Shown one piece after another: positions 49,562 through 59,099 of a DNA stretch of 64,000 nt; position 1 is the first letter of the stretch, and each line of letters begins with the position of its first letter. The DNA is from Ricinus communis (taxonomy: Eukaryota > Streptophyta > Magnoliopsida > Malpighiales > Euphorbiaceae), in NCBI RefSeq assembly GCF_019578655.1, contig NC_063258.1:21270802-21334801 (forward strand), given 5' to 3'. The notes under the pieces were generated by a model that ran no database searches, had not been told where the DNA came from, and saw nothing but the letters and a program-made list of their open reading frames with translations. The translations under genes and the position numbers were made by a program.

Positions 49562-50932
49562 TTGTTCTTTGTTGTATTGGTTAGGGAAGCACATGGGGGC
49601 GGTTTAATGGGTCATTTTGGGGTGCAAAAGACTTATGATATTCTGATTGAGCATTTTTATTGGCCATGCATGAAACGTGATGTGCATAAAATTTGTGGTC
49701 AATGCATTGTGTGTTTGAAAGCTAAGTCCAAATTGCAACCCCATGGGTTATATACACCTTTACCTATTCCTGATGTTCCTTGGACAGATTTGTCTATGGA
49801 CTTTGTGCTTGGTTTGCCGAGATCTAGGAAAGGTAGAGATAGTATATTTGTTGTTGTGGATAGGTTTAGTAAAATGGCTCACTTTATCCCTTGCCATAAA
49901 AGTGATGATGCTGTCCATATTGCTGATTTGTTTCTTAGAGAAGTTGTGCGTTTGCATGGAGTACCTAAGACCATTGTTAGTGATAGAGATGTTAAATTTC
50001 TAAGTCACTTTTGGCGTGTGCTATGGGGTAAGTTAGGAACTAAATTACTTTATTCTACTACTTGCCATCCACATACAGATGGACAAACTGAAGTTGTGAA
50101 TAGGACTTTGATTCAATTGCTTCGTGCTTTGATTTCTAGGAGTTTAAAATCTTGGGAGGATTTGTTGCCATATGTTGAATTTGCATATAATAGAGCTGTT
50201 CATAGCACTACACACACTTCACCATTTGAAATTGTATATGGTTTTAATCCTTTAACTCCTATTGATTTGATTCCTTTACCTCTTAACAAGCTTGTTAGTG
50301 TTGAAGGTTCTTCTAAGGCAGATTTGGTTAAAAAGCTACACAAACAAGTTAAAGAGAGAATTGAGAAGCAAAATGCAAAAGTGGCCGAGAGGGTTAATAA
50401 AGGACGAATTCCAATGGTATTCCAACTTGAAGATTGGGTTTGGGTGCATTTTTGCAAAGAAAGGTTCCCAAATCAAAGAAAGTCTAAACTAAGTCCAAGG
50501 GGTGATGGTCCATTTCAAGTCCTTGAGAGGATCAATGGCAATGCCTACAAGATTGATTTGAAAGGTGAGTATAATGTGAGTGGTACATTTAATGTAGCTG
50601 ATTTGAGTCCTTTTGATGTAGGTGATGAACTTGATTCGAGGACGAATCATCCTAAAGAAGGAGGGAATGATATGGACATGGCCAAGCTTAAAGATGGACT
50701 TGATGGAGAGGACAACAAGAAAACCAAAGATAAAGCTAAGGATCCATTGAGCATGCTACAAGGCCCAATTACAAGGTCAAGGTCCAATAAGCTACAAGAA
50801 GCCTTAATTGGCTATATGCAAGATCGGGCTAGTCAAGGAAGTCCAATTGGTCATGCTAGGATAGGCCCAAGTAAAGACACATCTGAATGGGCTTTATTTA
50901 ATGTTTTGCAAGTCCAAATACATGAAGACTAA
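49562..50932 (+). pseudogene. Integrase with extension into the 3' LTR, family A
   Basis: Open for 456 codons. The N-terminal zinc-binding part has two His (EAHGGGLMGHFGVQ) and CGQCIVC. The catalytic core shows Asp in DLSMDFVLGLP, Asp in TIVSDRDVKF and Glu in DGQTEVVNRT, with exactly 35 residues between the last two (D-35-E). A GPY/F-like module follows (PRGDGPFQVLERINGNAYKI). No classical chromodomain is visible. The frame passes the polypurine tract and runs 86 codons into the 3' LTR, ending at 50932 with the GPITRSRSNKLQEAL block. This domain itself looks intact, but it sits downstream of several breaks in gag-pol, so I label it as part of a pseudogene. Confidence 0.95.
50653..50667 (+). 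other. Polypurine tract, family A
   Basis: TAAAGAAGGAGGGAA lies immediately before the 3' LTR and would prime plus-strand DNA synthesis. It lies inside the integrase reading frame. Confidence 0.85.
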
Positions 50933-51383
50933 TGTGGGCTAATATTTGGGTTGAAATCTCTTCTTTAAGTTCAGAACAATGTTATTGCCTATTTTTCTTA
51001 TGTGGCAGCTAGGGTTAATAGTTTTACTAGGGTTTATTATGTTAGGTGGCTATAAAAACGCCCCTTAAGTTGTATTTTGGGGATTTGAATTTTGATAAAA
51101 TTATAGTAGTTGTTTCCTTTGCATATTTGCTTGAATTCTTGAATTCTTGTTGAATGCATAAACCACTTATCAAGGAATTGATCTATCCTTGTGGCGTGTT
51201 AAGGGTTAGGGTTTAAAGAACTTAGTTTTCTTTAGGTTCTGATCTTGATCAACCATACCTTGCAATCTGATTTAAGCGGTTCTTGGGTTTTGAAACTCAA
51301 TTTGTTCTTGGGTTTCTAAGATAGTAATTCACGGGTTCATAATCATTAGGGTTCGTGGTTCTAATCCTTGGAGGTTCTTAACA
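50668..51383 (+). repeat. 3' LTR, family A
   Basis: 716 bp, the same length as the 5' LTR and about 98% identical by eye. The first 265 bp encode the C-terminus of pol. Followed by target duplication AGTTG. Confidence 0.95.
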
Positions 51384-52013
51384 AGTTGGATTTTAAAATT
51401 AGAGTTATATTAGGAATTCATTCACTTTGAAAAAAAGAGGTCAATGAGTCTTCTTTTACTTTTTTTTTTGAAAGAAATAAATATTTAATATTAATTTTTA
51501 ATTAGAATATATATTGCAAATTTGTTATTTTCATTTAATTATTTATTAATTTAACTTAAATTATACATTAACTAATTACTTAGTTTTTATTTTAGCCATT
51601 AATCATCACTTGAATCAAGTCCGATCTTAAAATAAAATATTTCTCTATATAATAATATTTGTATATATATTTTAAATATATTGAGTCGATTCGGCTGTAC
51701 ACAGAGTCGATTGGCTGTACGTATAACCAAATCGGCTCTATATAGTGATAAACTCATCATCTATTTTTTTTAAAAAAATAAAAAATCATAGTAACCAGAT
51801 TGTTTTAAATATTATTTATATAGACTCAAATTTATGCATATGATATTGTGCAGGAGTTTGAACCAAAAATGATGGAGAATAGCTTCAAGTTAGAACATGA
51901 TCACTTTGTATGGTGTGACAATCATAAGCTTTAACTTATCGGTTTAAATTTTTTTTTTTATTAGTTACTCATTAATAGATATCTAATCACATATGACTAT
52001 AAGTTGAATTATA

Positions 52014-52397
52014 TTCAATTAAATGAATGTGTTAATTTATTTTAGTAGAGTTAAACTTCTACAATTAGACTTATATTTAATAAATTATTAATATTTTTAA
52101 TAATAAAATTATTTAATAAATGATCTAATTAATTAAATAATCAATAAGGCTATTTTAGTAAATTTTTTTGTCCTCCCCCTTCACACATTTATATATATGT
52201 CATGATTCAATTAAATGAATATGTTGATAATTTTAACTGAGTTAGACTTCTAGAATTAGACTTATATTTAATAAAAAATTAATATTTTTATTAATAAAAT
52301 TATTTAATAATTAACCTAATTAATTAAAATAATCAATAAAACCATTTTAGTAAATCTGTCTGTCCTCCCTCCTTCACACATTTATATATATATATAT
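52014..52397 (+). repeat. Tandem duplication, period about 192 bp
   Basis: Two copies start at TTCAATTAAATGAAT (52014 and 52206). Both contain GACTTATATTTAATAAA and end with CCTTCACACATTTATATATA, with moderate divergence. Confidence 0.8.
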
Positions 52398-52669
52398 ATA
52401 TATATATTATGATTATGACATTTAGACTTGTTGGTATACATGTTAAGGTTGTTAATGGTGCCTTTAAGCTTATATTTTTGCATTTAGAGAAAGGAGAAAT
52501 TACTGTGACTTTTTGATATTATCATAATTTATAATTTTCACTATATATATATATATATATATAAAGAGTGTTTTGGCATATAGCTTCTTTTTTTAATAAG
52601 TGGCATCACTCAATTGTTTAAAGTTATTTTTTTTAATATTATGGTATTTCTATTATATTCTTTAATGTT

Positions 52670-53480
52670 TTATACTTTCTATTTGTATATAGCGTTTAAT
52701 GTAAAGTAAAATATTTATTTTTTAAAGTAAAAGAGCAATTTCTATATTTTTTTTTCAATCAGATATTAGACTTAAGAGAATAAATGCATTAGCTTTTAAT
52801 GTGAAGTAAAACAACCACCTTAAAAGAGCCTTTCTAGTTTTCTTTTTTAAATAAGAAATTATTTCTTTGTATTTTTATATTTCTGTTATATTTTTTACTT
52901 TTTTATGCTTTCTATTTGTATCCAACATTTAATATAAAGTAAAAATCAATCTTTTTGTAAAACAACCATCTTAAAAAAAGTCGTTTTAGTTCTTTTTATT
53001 TTAAATCAGAAATTATTTCTTTGGATTTTGATATTTTTGTTATATTTTTTCTTTTTAATGCTTTTTATTTGTGTCTAGCATTTAATATAAAGTAAAAATC
53101 AATCTTTTAAAGTAAAAGAGCCATTTCAGTTTTTTTTTTTAAATCATACATTAGGCTTAGATCACACAAGCATTAACTTTTAATGTAAAGTAAGACACCA
53201 TCTTAAAAGAGTTCTTTCAGTTCCTTTTTTTTCTTAAATCAAAAATTATTTTTTTATATTTTAGTTTTTTTGTTATATTCTTTTCCTTTTTAATACTTTC
53301 TATTTGTATCTAGTATTTAATGTAGAGTAAGACATCCATCTTTCAAAGTAAAAGAGTCCCTTCAGTTTTTTTTCTTTCTAAAATCAAATATTAGACTTAC
53401 GTCAACACATGCATTTAGCTTTTAATTCAAAGTAAAATAACCATTTTAAAAAAGTCCTTCCAGTTTTCTTTTCTTTTAAA
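52670..53480 (+). repeat. Diverged tandem repeats, spacing 233/153/235 bp
   Basis: The motif CTTTCTATTTGTAT...TTTAATGTAAAGTAAAA recurs at about 52673, 52906, 53059 and 53294. A companion motif AAAGTAAAAGAGCC and a TTAGACTTAGATCAACACATGC motif are present in the longer intervals, giving alternating long and short units. Confidence 0.7.
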
Positions 53481-53839
53481 TCACATATTAGACTTAGATC
53501 AACACATGCATCACCATACAATTATTTGAAAAACAAATTAGTATCAAACAAATAAATCATAGGAGTTCAAGTGTCTTTGACGAAACTTGGAGAGAGGATT
53601 CTCTTTAGCACTTGAGCTCCTCCATCATCTTTTTCTTTTTTATTCTCCTTATAGTACCGATCGAAGAAGAAGAAGAAGCGACAAGCATAAAATAAAATTT
53701 CTATTTTCTTTGTTCTTTGACCCAATGTTTGATCATTCAAAGAGAGGCTTCGTGAAGACGGATTTATATTGGATGTTTCACTTTTCTTCTCATTTTCTTT
53801 TAGAGTTCTAATATATACATTTGTTGTTCTATGCTCTTC

Positions 53840-53844
53840 AGTTT
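53840..53844 (+). repeat. Target site duplication of solo LTR 2
   Basis: AGTTT here and at 56587-56591. Confidence 0.93.
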
Positions 53845-56586
53845 TGTCACGACCCCACCCGTGGGCCCGTGACCGGCACTAGGGAATGGGTAGGCTTAAG
53901 GCCACCGAAACCCATAGTAAGCCTGACACTCACTGATTTAAACAAATCTCATCTCAAATTATCTTAATAGCTACATTCTACATAAATACTTCGGTCTGCC
54001 AGAAAAACTAGGCGAGACCTGAAACTCAGAAAATTTACAACTGATGCATCTACTATTACTACTGCGGAGAATCTAAGATTTACCAATTTACATACCAAAT
54101 CAAATACATCACCCGATGATGAAGGAGTCGGGTTACTGAATAAGAGTCGCGAGAGGACTAACAGTCACGAATCTGAAAAACAGTAAAAATGAGACTGTCA
54201 GTCTCGAGAGTGAGCTAAAATCATATATCTAAAACAGTTTCAAACATTTCAATATCACATTTATTTAATTTTAAAAATAATTAATAAATCACGCGAACCA
54301 TACGTGTCATGTTAAGACATATGTGTCATGCCATGCTTAAACAAAAATTATTCCACATGCAACAGGACGGAGTACTTCAGTATAACCCTAATCCCAACTC
54401 TAACATCTCGATTTATTTCAACACTTATGTCTCAACTAACCTCAACTCTAACATCTCAAACCTCTCATTCCAACAGGACTGGCGCCCAGAGAGCAAAGCT
54501 CGACCAGGGACCTTACCTCCAGTCCGGTCACTTAACTCTCAGCCTTAGCTTTTCGGCTCTCTTATCCAATAAGACTGGCGCCCAGAGAGCATAGCTCGAC
54601 CAGGGACCTTACCTCCAGTCTGGTCACTTAAATTTCCAAATAAGCCGGCGCCCAGAGAGCAATGCTCGACCAGGGACCTTTACTCCGGCAACCACACTCT
54701 ACTAAGCCTAGAGAGCGATGCTCGACCAGGGCAGGTCCTAATCTTTCTTTCTCAAAATTTTTACCTCTTTACCCTTTTCCTATCTCTCTCATATTATATT
54801 GGAACACTCATCCAACTTCTATGTTCTACTGCCGTCCCATCCTGAGTCATCATGCAATATTAAAATTGGTGATAAAGGAAAAACATATTTAAATAGTAAT
54901 TAAAAGCATCATGAAAATAATGATAATAATTAAATGAAAAATTAAAATTGAAAATGAATAATCACAGTAGCAAATCAAATTTTATGCATGACACGTGCAT
55001 AAGCGATATATGACTTTAACTCACAGAATTGGGCGACCTCCTAGCTCTGCTCCGGTGCCTCAGTTGGAGCGAGCCGAACAGACAGATCATCTAATCACGG
55101 AAAACAATTTATCAAAACGCTGAAACAATCGATCATTAATCCTAGGTCTAGACTCTAAGAATCTCGACTCGGGAGAATTCTACCGAAAATCCGGCAGAAC
55201 CTCCCCTACAACATGAACATTACCCCCCGTAAAAACGGGTCCAGGACCTGCCAGAAGAACACTTCAAATATCCAACAATTTAAACAACGGGAGTCGGGTC
55301 CCAAACTTCACTATTTCCCGACTCCGCCACACAGCACAAAATACGACTATGGCAAGCAAACTGACAATTATTTTTGACTCACAAATATCATCAAATACTC
55401 AATATAATCCAATAGACACAATTAAACCAAGAATTCTAAAATTAACGGGCCAAAGAAAATTACCGAGACGCTCGATCGCTCGGTCGACTCGCCTCCGGCC
55501 GCCGGAGTCCGATCGACGATCCGAACATACCATCGAACTCATAACGACGCGCTGAAGACGATCTCCGCTTCCGATTTTCCGATCTGACACCCGATCATCC
55601 GGAGAGATTTGCGGACGATCTCGACCATCGATTCACAAACGAAGCCCGATCGCCACGAAACCAGTGCCATCGCGAAGCTTGAGCTGAGGAAAATCGGGAT
55701 ACGTCCTCCGATCATCCATCCTCCGCCGGATCTCGCCGAAAAAATCCAAAAACGCCGGCTGCCACCATTTTCTCTCTCCACCGGATCTTCCGTTTCCGGC
55801 CACCACTGTCGACACCGCCGCCGCCAAAACAAAGCCGAGGCCGAGAGGAGTCGATCGGCACCAAGATCGTGACCATCGGCCGGAAGCGCGGCAAGGAAGC
55901 TTCGACCATCTTCCTCCTCGCGAGGCTGCCGTCGCCGGCCGACAGACGGCCCCGACGCCGCAGCTCCTTCCTCCGCGCGCTCCTCTCTCTCCCCCGACAT
56001 CTCTCTTCCTCCCTTCTTCTTCCCCGACTTCCATTCCTTTCAATATCGACATTAGGCCCCCGAACGTTTCCTTATTGCAATTTGGTCCCTCAACTTTCTT
56101 AATTACTTACAATTTCATCCCGCAGAATTCCAATTTAACCCCCAAACTTCTTTTTAGCCTTTCAATTAAGCCCTAACTATTTAATTTGGGCCAAAACCAA
56201 ATTATTGAAAATACACAATTAAATTAAATAATCAATTTCCAACTCAAAATTTAATACTACTAATCAATTATAATATCAATTTTCCCAAAATTTTTTTATA
56301 AAAACATCCTTTATAATTTCTTCCAAAATTTTTCAATATATAATTTTACTTATATAAATATGCATTTGGGAAAATTTTGAATAACCAAAATATAATCATT
56401 TCTCAAATAATTTACTTGAATAATTTCTTAAAATTTCAAACTAATTGGGTATAGAAAATAACTCATTTATTTGATTAATATTAAATTTTTCATTAAATCA
56501 TTTCAAATTAAACCCAATAATAATGAAGCTAAAATTAACTTAAATAAAAACTCATTATTAAATATATAAAAATTCTGGGTGTTACA
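53845..56586 (-). mobile_element. Solo LTR, family S, copy 2 (minus strand)
   Basis: 2742 bp. On the plus strand it starts TGTCACGACCCCACCC and ends GGGTGTTACA, the reverse complement of copy 1, with a perfect 5-bp duplication AGTTT. It has the same internal plan: a GC/CpG-rich block at about 55440-56000, and four copies of a GCTCGACCAGGG motif near 54500, 54594, 54664 and 54720. No internal retrotransposon sequence is attached. Frames within the GC-rich block are likely chance. Confidence 0.92.
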
Positions 56587-56591
56587 AGTTT

Positions 56592-58565
56592 CTTTTCCTC
56601 TATTTGTGGGTTTCAGTTGTTTATTAACCTTATATTTACATCTCAAATCATATTTCTTAACAAGTGAAAGAACACATCCATCTATATATGAAAATAATGT
56701 CTTAACACTTGTTTTCTTTTTCTTATTTTGCATTATTATATGATTTTTGACACTATTCTCTAAATTGTTAGAGTTCCACTTTCTATACCACTAAATTGTT
56801 GTTTTAAGAATTTGATAATAACTGTTGATTCTTTTTTCCCATAAATTACTAAAGTCACTCTCTTCCTTTTTCTTGTCAAATCTTGAATCTCATTGCGTTT
56901 TTCGTTTTCTTTATTTCTTTGTTCCTCTATTTTTATTTTGTTGATATGGATTTAATTGTTGATATTATTAAGTTTTCTTTTTTTTTTCTTTTTATTCCAC
57001 TCTTATTCTTCTTTCTTCTTAGTCCAATATACTAAGATTTGTGAAATTTTTTATGAAAATATTATTTGTTGAAATATACATACATACATACATATATATA
57101 CATACATAGATGCATACATGAAATAATTATCTTATTAACTTATGATTTTTTTCTTTTTAATCATCACATTTATACTCATAAGAGTAATTAAATTTAATAG
57201 CCTATTTAGTGCTATTTGAAAGCACAAATTTTTTATATTCGTTCTCCTTTTAAAGTCTTTTGTTATATTCTTTTCAAAACGTTTTTATTTGTATGAGGAT
57301 CATATGACACTTAATATCATATTTAGTGCCATTTTAAAGCACAACTTTTTATCTTCCTCTTTATTTTCAAACTCTTTATTATAATTTTATTTCTAATTTT
57401 TCTATTCTCATAGGAATTAATTATCTTATCAATTAAATAATTATTTTTTTATTTTTATTGATCATATATTTATTATCATTCATTCTTTGGCTCTTATTTT
57501 ATTTTATCTCATATTTTTTTACTTTTATAATAATTAAAACAATTTCATTAATGATTATTGAGAATGATTGTATTCAAAAGTGATGATAATATTTTAATAT
57601 TTTGTTGTTATTTTAAAGTTAATATTTTTACTTATAATAATATGATTTTTTATTATTGTTAAAATAACCCGCTTTATGGTAGACATTAATTTAGGTCTAA
57701 AGTAAATAAATAACTAGTCAATGTTTGTTTCAATCAATCATTATCCTCTTTTATCTGCTTTTTTTATTAGCTACTTTAGCCTAAGGATTTAATTGAGGAA
57801 AAATTTAATTTGATCCTTAAACTATTATTGACTATCAAATTTATCAAAAATTAAAATTTTATAAAAATAAAATTATTTTTAGAATAGTCTCAAAAAAATT
57901 TATCTTTTGCATTGTTTCCGAGAGCTCTGCATAAAGAAAATTCTGACTTAAATCAACTAGTTTTTTTATTCATGTTTATTGCTCGTGATTATATGTTTTT
58001 TGACTCATTATTATTAATAAAATTTTATTTTATTTTATTTTAAATCTTAAATTATTTTTTTAGTTTTACATAATTTGCTATTTTTTATTGTCTTTGGAAA
58101 TTTGCTCTTAAAATTTAATTAAAGTAATTGTATATGTTTATAATTACTTCTTTGATTAATTTTCATTTTTTATACAATTGCTATTTTAGATATAGTTTAT
58201 TTTTTTTCATATAATAAATATTCAAAGCTAATAGAAATATTATCGTACATTAATTAACAATTAATCACCAGGAAAATTTATAAAATATGCAAAATGTTCA
58301 ATACATAGTCGTATTGTTTTTGAAAAAAATTTAAAACTATAAGACTTGTTCTAAACTCTCTTTCCTGTATTATTACTACTAAATGATATCTGAAAAATAT
58401 TGAGTCTCTCGAATGTTCAATATATCCGTATATCAAAAGATTTATTCCTTACATAAATTTATAAAAAAATATATTAGTTATGCATACATTACTTGGAATG
58501 TACTATTAATAATATATGCACATGTTCTTTGTACGCTACATTTTTTATTAAGGTTGTTCTTGCAC
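56592..58565. other. AT-rich intergenic spacer
   Basis: No gene seen. It contains a (TACA)n-type microsatellite at about 57077-57119 and a weak direct duplication around 57200 and 57325 (TTTAGTGC...AAAGCACAA). Short open frames on either strand show no recognisable domain. Confidence 0.6.
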
Positions 58566-58830
58566 TTTTGGCTCATCTCTTTTAATCAATACTTTTGTTA
58601 CAGTAGTTGAAATTCCCCGTGATAGCGCCACATACAATTGTCAATGAGAGATTACATTTTGTGGTAAATATACTCCAACATTAGGAATTCTCTCCTTGAA
58701 CTTTGTTAATTGTCATTGCGAAACACAGTCATATTGGGAATTGCTTTCTTTTAAAATGGACTGGGTACCCTTCATTTTTTGCTGAGACAATGGTATTCTT
58801 GGTAAGAAGACTTGTTTTCCTGCATGTTGA
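58566..58830 (-). pseudogene. Helitron/PIF1-type helicase C-terminal remnant
   Basis: Read on the minus strand, the pieces in order are GKQVFLPRIPLS (about 58790-58824), FKRKQFPI then LCFAMTINKVQG (58690-58760), IPNVGVYLPQNVISH (about 58644-58690) and QLYVALSRGISTTVTKVLIK (58578-58641). These are the last helicase motifs of PIF1-like helicases as found in plant Helitrons, where the domain helps rolling-circle transposition. At least two frameshifts and two stops lie between the pieces. No replication-initiator domain and no clear Helitron ends are visible here, so it could also be a cellular PIF1 relic, though Helitron origin is likelier. Confidence 0.85.
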
Positions 58831-59094
58831 TATCTATTGGCTATTGTTAGAAATTGTTAGAAAAAGGTTCCCCTAATCAGTCAACAAGAATGAGAGGAGT
58901 ATCAACTGAAAGACAAATTCATCCCTTAAAAATCTTTCAAATAGATTATTATAAATACACCCCAACGATGATAGAAGTAATTAAAGAGAAGCTTCTTGCT
59001 AAGTTCTAAGAAAAAGTAGCTACAGGAAGGAACAGCATACTATACAGCTGTACAAGAAGAGATTTTTTTGATACTTAAATGCCCAAAACACTAA

Positions 59095-59099
59095 GAGGT
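59095..59099 (+). repeat. Target site duplication of solo LTR 3
   Basis: GAGGT here and at 61932-61936. Confidence 0.93.

Larger units (their letters stand above)
44299..51383 (+). mobile_element. Ty3/gypsy chromovirus-like element, family A, structurally complete but defective
   Basis: A 7085-bp element with two 716-bp LTRs (TGATAT...TTAACA), 5-bp target duplication AGTTG, initiator tRNA-Met primer-binding site, gag, zinc knuckle, protease, reverse transcriptase, RNase H, integrase and polypurine tract in Ty3/gypsy order. Comparing the LTRs by eye I count about a dozen differences (around 1.6%), so insertion was fairly recent. The coding region has stops at 46925 and 49094 and frameshifts near 48012, 48077 and 49365-49560. 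The integrase frame continues into the 3' LTR, which together with the gag type suggests the CRM clade of chromoviruses; that placement is inference. Confidence 0.95.
51384..53844. other. AT-rich intergenic spacer with local repeats
   Basis: No gene found. Contents: a direct duplication of about 192 bp (from 52014 and from 52206), (TA)n runs at about 52383-52408 and 52542-52563, and a set of diverged repeats at 52670-53480. A short open frame at 53587-53811 has no recognisable feature. Confidence 0.7.
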
